Shown here in pieces: positions 18,016 to 25,813 of a stretch of DNA of 64,000 bases. Numbering within the stretch: the stretch's first letter is position 1; every line of letters begins with the position of its first letter. Source of the stretch: JACMLC01 sp963720235. Its GTDB lineage: Bacteria; Acidobacteriota; Blastocatellia; Pyrinomonadales; Pyrinomonadaceae. The stretch spans positions 62,001 through 126,000 of the forward strand of contig OY970389.1 in the NCBI GenBank assembly GCA_963720235.1, in the 5' to 3' direction. Both the position numbers and the translations under genes were made by a program. Under the pieces are notes generated by a model. The model was not told the origin of the DNA and did not search any database. It was given only the letters and a program-made list of their open reading frames with translations.

Positions 18016-18096
18016 AAAAACAGTTTCCCGCAAAGGCGCAAAGACGCAAAGAAGAACTTCATGTCTTTCTTTGCGCCTTTGCGGGAAACTGTTTTT
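18016..18096. terminator. Bidirectional terminator made of a CGCAAAGGCGCAAAG palindrome
   Basis: Left arm 18016-18044 and right arm 18068-18096 are perfect 29-base inverse complements. The stem begins with an A-run on the left and ends with a T-run on the right, so a hairpin followed by U residues forms in transcripts of both strands. It sits between convergent genes ending at 18006 and 18095, and its right arm overlaps the stop codon of the minus-strand gene. This is the strongest terminator candidate in the window. Confidence 0.82.
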
Positions 18097-19624
18097 ATCT
18101 TCGCGCGTAAATTTTAAAACCCGGATTCTCGTAAATCTTCCTGTACTCTTCCGTTAAGAGCTTGTTGATATAAGGCGGAAGCTGTGGATAAAAAGCGTAT
18201 GCTTCGCGCAGGGAGGCTTCGCTCTCTTCTGCGAAGACGATGATGTCCGGCCTTCTGCCGCTCGCATAGCCGAAGCGTCCGTCGTCTATAAAATTGTCCG
18301 GGAATCCAAGTCCGAATCCCATCGCAGAGCTACCCATGATGGTCGTCTGCTCATTCGTATTCTGCTTCAAAAAATTGATGGCGGGCAGATAGAGCCTGTG
18401 ATACGTGTCCTGACGTATGCGCAGCAACGTGCCGCCGACCTGTAGCGCGAAGAGTCCGCACAGGGCCACAGCGATGAGCGGCGCAGGCAAGAGCCGCGTC
18501 TTCCAAACATGATTGAGCCAGACGGCAAGGAGCGCCATGTACATCGGAATGATATGCACCAGGTATGGCGTCTCTTTCTGGCCGTCAATCAGCGACATGA
18601 TGAGAAAGTAGATGCCTGTCAGGATAAGCAGCGCGCGATAATTTCTGTTGCGGCGAATGCTTTTTACACAGAGCGTGCCGATGATGCCTGCGGCATAGGC
18701 TATCAGAATCAAACTCTTGAGATAGACAGGGCCAGTGTGTCCTTCGGAACGTGGCCCAAGCCCGTATGCGTGCGGGTATCTTTGCGTAAACTCGCGCACC
18801 ACGCCCATCCATGGCGAGCTAAATCCAGTGAGCCTGCCCTTCATCAGCGCGTTGTCAATAAACTGCGCTTTGAATGCAGGATAATCTTTCATCGCCCACA
18901 AACCGAAGGCCGTTCCACCGACGAGATATGGAAGCAAAGCTAATGCAATATGTCGCCAGTTGAGACTGCGGCGGTCAAAGTAGAGCGTGAGAAAAAGCAA
19001 TCCGGCAAAAGCCATGATGCCGTTCGGATGCGTCAAGCCATTCAGGACGACTAAGGTTTGACTGACGAGCACTGCCAGCATCAGATTGCGTTCGCGCAAA
19101 GAGAGATAGGCCGCGATGCTTGCAAAGCCCAGGGCCGCGCTCATCATGTCCATGCGTCCCATCGCCGCGCTGTTGATAAAAGTGTAATCAAAGGCCACCA
19201 GGATGAGAGTCAGTAAGGCAATCCTCTTATCTCCCGAAAGCCTGAACATGATGAGAAACCATGAGAGGATTGCCACCAATCCCCAGAAGGCGCAGAGGCT
19301 CCGCATGGAGACGAGGCTGAAACCGAAGAGCTTGTACCAGAGAGCCTGATTCAAGAGAAAGAGAGGCATGACCCAGTAAGTCCTCTGCTCTATGCGCGTC
19401 AAAGGAGAGTTCTGTGTCTCAAGGACAGTCGTTCCCATGAATCCTTTCGTCGCAAGGTTCAGAGCAGGGCTGGCAAACATGCCTTCGTCAATCTGCGGTC
19501 TTTCAGCGATAGCCGTGCCAATCGCCAGCGCGGCAAACAGCAGAAGCGCGACGACCACAATCGTCAGGAAAATCTTTTTATTCTCGAAGAGGTTTGCCAG
19601 TTTAGTTTGCATTGCGGGCTTCAC
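18095..19624 (-). CDS. GT39/ArnT-like integral membrane glycosyltransferase
   Basis: A 509-residue protein with about ten or more hydrophobic helices, the first at residues 18-40. After it comes ERPQIDEGMFASPALNLA, where the acidic DE pair in the first extracytoplasmic loop is the catalytic motif of GT-C enzymes (PMT, ArnT and RgtA-like). Such enzymes move a sugar from polyprenyl phosphate to an acceptor at the periplasmic face. A GTG start at 19624 is given; an ATG four codons later (19612) is equally possible. It is the last gene of the minus-strand set, 9 bases after the GT4 gene. The acceptor is unknown. Confidence 0.8.
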   Translation of the reverse strand: MKPAMQTKLANLFENKKIFLTIVVVALLLFAALAIGTAIAERPQIDEGMFASPALNLATKGFMGTTVLETQNSPLTRIEQRTYWVMPLFLLNQALWYKLFGFSLVSMRSLCAFWGLVAILSWFLIMFRLSGDKRIALLTLILVAFDYTFINSAAMGRMDMMSAALGFASIAAYLSLRERNLMLAVLVSQTLVVLNGLTHPNGIMAFAGLLFLTLYFDRRSLNWRHIALALLPYLVGGTAFGLWAMKDYPAFKAQFIDNALMKGRLTGFSSPWMGVVREFTQRYPHAYGLGPRSEGHTGPVYLKSLILIAYAAGIIGTLCVKSIRRNRNYRALLILTGIYFLIMSLIDGQKETPYLVHIIPMYMALLAVWLNHVWKTRLLPAPLIAVALCGLFALQVGGTLLRIRQDTYHRLYLPAINFLKQNTNEQTTIMGSSAMGFGLGFPDNFIDDGRFGYASGRRPDIIVFAEESEASLREAYAFYPQLPPYINKLLTEEYRKIYENPGFKIYARR

Positions 19625-19633
19625 GTAGAATTT

Positions 19634-20803
19634 TTAGAGAGCCACTTTAGGATTGCTGTCCAGAACTTTCATCTCGCCGCCGAGTTCGTGATAGAGCGAG
19701 AGCCAACGACTTCCGACTCCTTCCCAAATCCATTGACGGCTATGCTCGCGCCCCTGCCGCGCAATCTTTGCGGCCAGTTCTTTATCTTCCAACAAGCGAA
19801 TCGCACACTCAGCCATCGCCTCGTGGTCATTGCGCTCAATCATCATGCATGTCTCTTCATGTGCAACAATGTATGGAATGCCGCCCGCGTTCGTCGTCAC
19901 GACAGGCAAGCCCGCAGCAAGACATTCCGTGATTGAGCTCGGCATGTTGTCTAGGTCAGTCGCCGTCAGATAAATATCCGCCGCGTCATACATCGCCGGC
20001 ATCTCTTCAAAAGGCACGCGCCCGATGAATTTTGTGTGTTGCAGATTGAGCTTTTGGGCCAACTCTTCAAGCTCTGCGCGCTGCCAGCCTTCGCCAGCCA
20101 CCGTGAGACTCGCTTGCGGATAACGCTCCTGAATAATTTTGAAAGCGCGCAGGACGCAGCCGACATTGTAGAGCGGCTCTAACAAACGGCTCGTGAGAAA
20201 GACAGTTCTGAGCGGCGCGCGTTCACGAAAACGAAAACGGTCAAGCTCTATGATATTGAAGATAGAGCGCGCGCGCAGACCGAAACGCGCGAAGACATCT
20301 ACCAGATAACCCGAAGGCACGATTATCTCGTCCGCCATTCTCATCGTCGGCAATGCCGTGCGCCAGTTTGTGAGATGGTCTTCGGCCTCGCCGCTACGGT
20401 AATTGAGAATCACTTTCTTGCCCAGTAATTTTCCCAGAAGTAGCGGCGGCATCGCAGAGAGCATGTAAGAGTAATAAGACGCGGAGAAGATGTGCAGGAT
20501 GTCTTTGTTCCAGACGCGCACAAGAAGTGTGGCCCAGAAGAGCAGGGTTGTCACAAGAGTGCGCACATACTTCATTTTTTGCAGCGCATGTAGAAAACCC
20601 GGCAGGCGCGGATTGACCGGAAGGAATGTGACATCAAGCGTCGGCTCTCGTTTGAGATGACCGAGCAGGCGCGCGCACTGCCGCGATTGTCCGCCGAGCA
20701 TCTCAAGCGAAGGCGCAATCACCATCACGCGCAGCCGCTTTGCATCAACAGCCACGTGCTCTGTGTTACTTTCCTCTGACTTGCGGCTTACAGCTTTTTC
20801 CAT
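19634..20803 (-). CDS. Family 4 glycosyltransferase (GT-B fold)
   Basis: A 389-residue GT-B enzyme. The N-terminal domain has VMVIAPSLEMLGGQSRQCARL with the glycine-rich acceptor-domain loop. The donor domain shows RLLEPLYNVGCVLRAF, LTVAGEGWQRAELEEL, FIGRVPFEEMPAMYDAADI and the NMPSSITECLAAGLPVVTTNAGG block holding the nucleotide-sugar-binding glutamate. A hydrophobic stretch near residue 80 (TLVTTLLFWATLLVRVW) may attach it to the membrane. Its ATG overlaps the stop of the AsnB gene by one base (TGATG), which indicates coupled translation. The sugar donor cannot be read. Confidence 0.88.
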   Translation of the reverse strand: MEKAVSRKSEESNTEHVAVDAKRLRVMVIAPSLEMLGGQSRQCARLLGHLKREPTLDVTFLPVNPRLPGFLHALQKMKYVRTLVTTLLFWATLLVRVWNKDILHIFSASYYSYMLSAMPPLLLGKLLGKKVILNYRSGEAEDHLTNWRTALPTMRMADEIIVPSGYLVDVFARFGLRARSIFNIIELDRFRFRERAPLRTVFLTSRLLEPLYNVGCVLRAFKIIQERYPQASLTVAGEGWQRAELEELAQKLNLQHTKFIGRVPFEEMPAMYDAADIYLTATDLDNMPSSITECLAAGLPVVTTNAGGIPYIVAHEETCMMIERNDHEAMAECAIRLLEDKELAAKIARQGREHSRQWIWEGVGSRWLSLYHELGGEMKVLDSNPKVAL

Positions 20804-22743
20804 CAGCCCCTCAACTCGACATCAACAGCGATTGGCGCAGCTTCATGTGAAAAATTCTCAAATGTCTTTGCCTCTTGCTTCGCATCCGAAATGTTGCGGC
20901 GTTCTCTTTGCAGCCAAGACTCAAGCACGTAGATGTACCAGAGTTGCTTTGGCGCAAAGCCTGCGCGCGCGGCCTTTTCCAGTTGCAGAAGCGTCGGCTC
21001 TGTGCGAATCCAGCCTTCTTGTTCCAACAGGGAATTACGCAAGGCTTCTTCTAAAGGCGCGCGCCAGCGTCCAGCAATCCAACGTTGCACAGGAATGCTA
21101 AAGCCGCGTTTGCGCCCGCGCGCGACACGCTCTCCGACTTTGCGCCGCGCAAGTTCGCGCAGGATGGCCTTGAGTTGGCCGTGTCTCAAACGCAGGTCGA
21201 AGGGCAAAGCAGCAGCAAATTCCCAGAGCTCCTGGTCCAGAAACGGCGAGCGCGCTTCCAACGCATAAAGCATCGTCGCGCCGTCAACTTTTGGCAGATA
21301 CTCGCCTACAAAACGACCACGACGATCATGCAACAGAAACTCTGACAAAACTTGTCTCGCGGAATCGTGCGACCAAGCGGTCTTGCGCTGTGTGACGGAA
21401 GCATCCTGCAAACGTTCGCCGAGCATCCCGTTCTGCCGGTACATAGGCAAGCCGTCGTGCGCCGCAGCGACCGCGCCAAGCCCGCCCGTTGTGTAATCCG
21501 CAAACGATGCCGCGCGACGCAGTGGGCCAAAGCGCGGGAAGCTTTCGCGCACAGCGAGCCAGCCGCGCGCAGCCGCTTGCGGAATCGCACGCGCCAGCTT
21601 TTCCGCGAGCCACAGATGACGATGCTCCGGGTAGCCCAAGAAAACATCATCGCCGCCGTCGCCGGTCAACAGCACCGTTGCTTCTGTGGCAACCGCGCGC
21701 GACACGCGCAACATGCCCAAGGCAGAAGCGCAGGCGAAAGGCTCTGCGTAAGCAGTTGCTAACTCTTCCACGCCGGGCGCATCTGCGGCAGAGAGTTCGA
21801 GCACGCGATGATTGATGCCGAGCGATTGCGCCGTCGCGCGCGCGTCCGCAGTCTCATCCCATTCATCGCCGGGAGTCCCAATCGTGTAAGCCGTGACATC
21901 GCCGCCAGCCTGCCGTATGGCCCAGCACACAAGGCTCGAATCCACGCCGCCGCTCAGCAAAGCTCCAACAGGCACATCCGCATACAATCTCTTTTCAACT
22001 GCGCGGACGAAAAGCCGCTCGGTCTCTTCAACTGCTTCATCGAAAGACGGCGCGGTAGCATCAGAGACAACGGGCGGCGTCCAGTATTCCTGAGTTTTGA
22101 TTATTCCATCAGACCATTCGATGATGGTTGCGGCAGCGACTTTCGAGACGCCGCGATAGATGGCGCGGCTGTCCGTGACATAACCGAATTCGAGAAACTC
22201 TGCGACAGCCTCTTCGTCAAGCTCTCCTTTGAAGCCGCACGCAAGCAGCGCGCGCACAGTCGAAGCAAAAATTATCTCTCCATCATGCGCGGCATAGACA
22301 AGCGGCTTGACGCCCAGACGGTCGCGCACCAGAAACAGTTTTCGCGCGCGCTCATCCCACAGGCCAAAGGCAAACATCCCGCGCAATCTTTGGACCAGCC
22401 CTGTCATCCCCCAGGCATCGTAGCCATGTATCAACACTTCCGTATCCGTGCGGCTCTTGAAACTGTATCCCTTCGCTTCCAACTCCGCGCGCAACTCTCG
22501 AAAGTTATAAATCGCGCCATTGAAAACTATGCCGAGAGATTTATCAGGCGAGAGCATTGGCTGGCGGCCCGCTTCGCTGAGGTCGAAGATAGCGAGGCGA
22601 CGGTGGCCCAAGACGGCTGTGGGCCAGGATTCCAGCCCGACACCATCCGGGCCTCTGTGGGCCAGCGCAGTCGTCATGCGGCGCACGCGCGCTTCGGCTT
22701 CAAGCCTGTCTGCGATGCCAGCGATGCCTGCGATTCCGCACAT
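20803..22743 (-). CDS. asnB: Asparagine synthase (glutamine-hydrolysing)
   Basis: A 646-residue class II amidotransferase, the third intact copy in the window. It begins MCGIAGIAG with the Cys2 nucleophile, followed by AHRGPDGVGLE and FNGAIYNFREL. The synthetase domain has SGGVDS at residues 264-269 and LTGDGGDDVFLGYPEH. It lies on the minus strand with a GT4 and a GT39-like enzyme, so it probably serves glycan modification. A 26-base gap separates it from the two-domain oxidoreductase upstream. Alternative: free asparagine synthesis. Confidence 0.88.
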   Translation of the reverse strand: MCGIAGIAGIADRLEAEARVRRMTTALAHRGPDGVGLESWPTAVLGHRRLAIFDLSEAGRQPMLSPDKSLGIVFNGAIYNFRELRAELEAKGYSFKSRTDTEVLIHGYDAWGMTGLVQRLRGMFAFGLWDERARKLFLVRDRLGVKPLVYAAHDGEIIFASTVRALLACGFKGELDEEAVAEFLEFGYVTDSRAIYRGVSKVAAATIIEWSDGIIKTQEYWTPPVVSDATAPSFDEAVEETERLFVRAVEKRLYADVPVGALLSGGVDSSLVCWAIRQAGGDVTAYTIGTPGDEWDETADARATAQSLGINHRVLELSAADAPGVEELATAYAEPFACASALGMLRVSRAVATEATVLLTGDGGDDVFLGYPEHRHLWLAEKLARAIPQAAARGWLAVRESFPRFGPLRRAASFADYTTGGLGAVAAAHDGLPMYRQNGMLGERLQDASVTQRKTAWSHDSARQVLSEFLLHDRRGRFVGEYLPKVDGATMLYALEARSPFLDQELWEFAAALPFDLRLRHGQLKAILRELARRKVGERVARGRKRGFSIPVQRWIAGRWRAPLEEALRNSLLEQEGWIRTEPTLLQLEKAARAGFAPKQLWYIYVLESWLQRERRNISDAKQEAKTFENFSHEAAPIAVDVELRG

Positions 22744-22769
22744 AAAGAGAATTTATTCCTGATGAAACT

Positions 22770-24944
22770 TTAGCCAGTGATGCTGTCCAGAGAAATTTCG
22801 CAAGGCTCAAGAGTGCGCGCGGATTCCAGCATGCGTAGGCCGCAGATGGTCGCGCGCGCGCCGTCGCGCACAGTCACTTGCGGCTCAACGCCTTCGCGCA
22901 AACCGCGTATGAAAGATTCCATCTGCGCCGCGTAGCCCTTCTCCGCAAACCAGCTTTTTTTGCTGCGACGAATCTTGGCATTAATCGTCAAACGCTTCAT
23001 CTCTTCACTTGTGACGCCGATGCCCGGCGCAAAGACTTCGACACGCTCGCCACCGCTCGTCTTGCTCCCGACAGTGCAGTAAGTCAGATTGCCGATTGAG
23101 CCGTCTGCAAAGCGAAAGCTCGCGGCGATATTATTTTCGCCAATCAGTTCTTCTTTGCCTGTCGGCAAGCTGTATGCGGAAACGCTGACGGGCTCGGATT
23201 CGAGCAGCCAGTACATGAGGTCTGTGAAGTGACAGGCTTCGCCGAGGATGGCTCCGCCGATGGCCGGATCTGCCGCCCAGAAAGAGCCGGACAGGCCGGG
23301 CGAGTTCATGCGTATGCTCACGACTGCTGGCCCTGTGCGACGCAGTAGATGCTTTTTCTGCTCGACATAAAAAGGAGCGAAGCGACGATTGAAGCCGACC
23401 GTCAGTTGCTTGCCGGTCTCTTCGACTGCACGCTGCAACTCAAGACATTCCTCTTCCGTCAGAGCCATAGGCTTTTCCAGAAAAACATGCTTGCCCGCGC
23501 GAAGGGCTGCGATAGCTTGCTTCGCATGATGCTGGTGTCGGCTGGCGATGAGAACTATGTCAACCTGCGCGTCCTGCAAAACTTCTTCGTAATCCGAGCA
23601 GCTATAGGCCGCGCCGAATCTGAGTGCATAACTTTTTCCGCGCGCGCCGCTCGCAGAATAGACTGCATGCAGACGCACGCCCGGAATCTTTTTCAGGTTC
23701 GGCAAGTGCGCCCAACGCGCTAAGTTTCCCGCGCCGACCAGAGCCACACGCAACTCGGCTTTGCTTTCATCAGAAGCCTTAGCCGTCTCGATTCTTCGCT
23801 TCGGTACAAACTCCAGCGCAGGCTCAGAGATTTCCGTCGCAGGATAGCGCAGCAGCACTGCCAGACTGTTTGAAGCCGGGTTCATGATTGTCTGGTACGC
23901 TGTGGCTGCTTCTTCCAATGGAAACTCGTGAGTGATGAGCGGCTGCAACTCTACGCGACGCGCGGCAATGAGGCGTAGAAACTCTTCCATGTTCCGGTTC
24001 TCAGTCCAGCGCACATAGGGCAAGGGATAATCGCGGCCCTGCTTTTCATAGAGCGGGTCGTAACTGCCCGGCCCGTAGGCCCGCGCCATCAAGAGCTGCA
24101 ACTCTTTGATGTACATCTGGTCGCGCGGCAAATCCAAAGGGACTGCGCCGACAATCACCACGCGGCCACGATCGCGGCTCATCTGTATGGCTTGCTGCAC
24201 AGGGACGGGAGACTTTGAAGCCGCAGCGACAATCACGCAATCCGCGCCTCTGCCGGAAGTCAAAGCCTGCACTTCTTCAGGAGTCGAAGCATTGCCGACC
24301 AGCGCGTAATCCGCGCCGAGCTTTCGCGCCAACTCAACTCTGTCTTGCCTCACATCAATCGCAACAACCACGCCGCCCTGCACTCTCGCGAGTTGCGCAA
24401 TGAGTTGGCCCACAAGCCCAAGACCGATAACCGCGACAACATCTCCGACGCCGATGTTGGCGATGCGTATGGCGTTCATGGCAATGCTGCCAAGCGTCGT
24501 AAAGCATGCATGCTCGAAAGGAACTACGTCAGGCACGCGCGCCGTCAGGTTGCGTCCCGTCAGGATAGTCTCGCCGTGTCCTGTGCCTTCGCCGCCATAA
24601 GCCACGCGGTCTCCGATTTCCAAATCAGTCACAGTCTCGTGCGTGTCAACAATCACGCCCGCGCCTGAATATCCGAGCACCGCATACTCTTTAAATTTAG
24701 CGCGCACCTCTGCGACGGTTCGCACAGGCCCAGCGGTCTTCATCACATCCCAGACTTTGCGCAGGTGCGAAGGATTCTCCGCGACCTCTTTGATAACTCC
24801 GTCCTGATGTATGTCCGCCGTCTCCGTGCCGCTGCTGATGAGCGAATAGAGCGGGCGCACAAGGACATGATGCGGCGTGACAACGGGGTCTGCGACCTCA
24901 TCCACGATGATTTCTTTTAAGCCTTTACGGATAACCTGTTTCAT
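22770..24944 (-). CDS. Two-domain oxidoreductase: zinc-type alcohol dehydrogenase fused to Gfo/Idh/MocA
   Basis: A 724-residue fusion. The N-terminal MDR half starts KQVIRKGLKEIIVDEV and has the NAD-binding loop VIGLGLVGQLIAQLARVQGG. The C-terminal half is a Gfo/Idh/MocA sugar dehydrogenase, with LVGAGNLARWAHLPNLKKI and the catalytic-lysine motif FLEKPMALTEEEC. Such fusions are common in exopolysaccharide and capsule clusters, where they are thought to oxidise or reduce a nucleotide sugar; the substrate is not established. The start at 24944 begins right at the conserved domain; an upstream extension to 25052 looks non-coding. No good Shine-Dalgarno is seen. Confidence 0.85.
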   Translation of the reverse strand: MKQVIRKGLKEIIVDEVADPVVTPHHVLVRPLYSLISSGTETADIHQDGVIKEVAENPSHLRKVWDVMKTAGPVRTVAEVRAKFKEYAVLGYSGAGVIVDTHETVTDLEIGDRVAYGGEGTGHGETILTGRNLTARVPDVVPFEHACFTTLGSIAMNAIRIANIGVGDVVAVIGLGLVGQLIAQLARVQGGVVVAIDVRQDRVELARKLGADYALVGNASTPEEVQALTSGRGADCVIVAAASKSPVPVQQAIQMSRDRGRVVIVGAVPLDLPRDQMYIKELQLLMARAYGPGSYDPLYEKQGRDYPLPYVRWTENRNMEEFLRLIAARRVELQPLITHEFPLEEAATAYQTIMNPASNSLAVLLRYPATEISEPALEFVPKRRIETAKASDESKAELRVALVGAGNLARWAHLPNLKKIPGVRLHAVYSASGARGKSYALRFGAAYSCSDYEEVLQDAQVDIVLIASRHQHHAKQAIAALRAGKHVFLEKPMALTEEECLELQRAVEETGKQLTVGFNRRFAPFYVEQKKHLLRRTGPAVVSIRMNSPGLSGSFWAADPAIGGAILGEACHFTDLMYWLLESEPVSVSAYSLPTGKEELIGENNIAASFRFADGSIGNLTYCTVGSKTSGGERVEVFAPGIGVTSEEMKRLTINAKIRRSKKSWFAEKGYAAQMESFIRGLREGVEPQVTVRDGARATICGLRMLESARTLEPCEISLDSITG

Positions 24945-25158
24945 AAGGGAATGGAAAAGAAGCTGCTCTTGCGGGCTTGAAAGGGCCTGCCGCATTTCAG
25001 AATGGCACGGCCTACAGCTCTTGTCAAAACAATTCTCAAAGGCTCTGGGCAATTTGCCACAGACTCTTCGCGTTTCCGGCTTAGTGCTTTAACGATGCGA
25101 GTTTAGACGGAAAGAGCGGGGCTTCTGCCGGAAATATTCTAGCGCACAAGAGAAGTTG

Positions 25159-25187
25159 TTGACAAACGATAATAAATATTGTTTAAT
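25159..25187 (+). promoter_or_regulatory. Sigma-70-type promoter for the riboswitch leader
   Basis: TTGACA at 25159-25164 is a perfect -35 box. After a 17-base AT-rich spacer comes TTTAAT at 25182-25187, five of six bases of the -10 consensus. Transcription would start near 25194, about 55 bases before the first cyclic-di-GMP aptamer. It also lies about 215 bases from the divergent oxidoreductase gene. Confidence 0.65.
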
Positions 25188-25248
25188 CCTTTTGCCGGTT
25201 GCCGCCCAGAAAAGGCAACTCAAGATCTTTCAAGCAAAATGACGATTG

Positions 25249-25332
25249 CACACGATAAAGGCAAACCTGTTGCGAAGCAGGGACGCAAAGCCGTTGAGTC
25301 TCTTTCCAAAAGAGATTGTCTGGTTGCCGAAG
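25249..25332 (+). ncRNA. Cyclic-di-GMP-I (GEMM-I) riboswitch, distal copy
   Basis: The segment carries the GEMM-I core: AAAGGCAAACC, then a stem with a GCGA tetraloop, then GGGACGCAAAGCC, a variable hairpin and GGTTGCCGAAG. P1 pairs GGCAA (25260-25264) with TTGCC (25324-25328). P2 is CTGTT/AGCAG closed by the GNRA loop that docks into its receptor in the known fold. P3 includes TCTCTTT/AAAGAGA. It lies downstream of a good promoter and 480 bases before the gene at 25814. A small open frame over it is not a gene. Whether it raises or lowers expression is not visible. Confidence 0.88.
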
Positions 25333-25339
25333 GCGATCT

Positions 25340-25710
25340 GAGAAAGCCAAAACAGATCCAATAAGAACTCGCTGAAACTTACTTGTGAGCGCACACCTCT
25401 TTTTTCAGCATCAGAGTTTCTTGAAATCCGACTGCTTCATACGCGGTCGAGCTTTTGGCTTGAACCAGTCTATGCGTTAGTCTTTAGTTCGCGCGTCGCA
25501 GGTTCATCTCTCATCACTTCTTCTCCTTCAACTCCAAGACAAACAACTCGAACGTCAGCCCAGCGTATCCGGCACACTTATCCTGATTCTCTCTTGCGGG
25601 ACATGCATGCCTGTTTGTCGCTTGCCTTGTAAGCGATTGGTCATCGTCATCAACTCGTCACCAGTTATCTTTCTCTGCGCTCTTATGAACCTGGCTTGAG
25701 CGCAGCCCAT
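25340..25710 (+). other. Non-coding leader between the two riboswitches
   Basis: No open frame of useful length exists here on either strand; the ATG codons run into stops within ten codons. A 7-bp inverted repeat, GCTGAAA (25371-25377) with TTTCAGC (25403-25409), follows the first aptamer and includes a T-run in its loop side, but it is not a convincing terminator. The stretch is poor in GCGC compared with neighbouring genes. It may be a long 5' leader, or it may hold a second promoter that I cannot identify. Confidence 0.5.
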
Positions 25711-25717
25711 CACCGAT

Positions 25718-25800
25718 TAAAGGCAAACCTGTCGTGAGGCAGGGACGCAAAGCCTAAGGAGTCTCAAGCACGATTGGCTTGAGACAGTCCGGCTACCGAA
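25718..25800 (+). ncRNA. Cyclic-di-GMP-I (GEMM-I) riboswitch, proximal copy
   Basis: The GEMM-I core is present: AAAGGCAAACC, a P2 stem CTGTC/GGCAG with GTGA (GNRA) loop, GGGACGCAAAGCC and a GGCTACCGAA end. P3 has a perfect 9-bp stem, GTCTCAAGC with GCTTGAGAC. P1 is weaker than in the distal copy because GGCTACC replaces GGTTGCC, leaving mismatches. The aptamer ends directly at GTGAGG (25801-25806), which is the likely ribosome-binding site for the ATG at 25814. That geometry suggests translational control of the beta-helix gene by cyclic-di-GMP. Confidence 0.85.
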
Positions 25801-25813
25801 GTGAGGTTTGATA

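Noticed and set aside
21808..22773. A 321-codon plus-strand frame opposite the third asnB
   Set aside because: Antisense to a gene with an intact glutaminase cysteine and PP-loop; no sign of coding on this strand.
25179..25364. A 61-codon open frame over the first riboswitch
   Set aside because: It is explained by the conserved GEMM-I aptamer; the bases are constrained by RNA structure and the peptide resembles nothing.
25371..25409. Inverted repeat GCTGAAA/TTTCAGC after the first riboswitch as an intrinsic terminator
   Set aside because: Only 7 base pairs with a 25-base loop, and the T-run lies before the right arm rather than after the stem.
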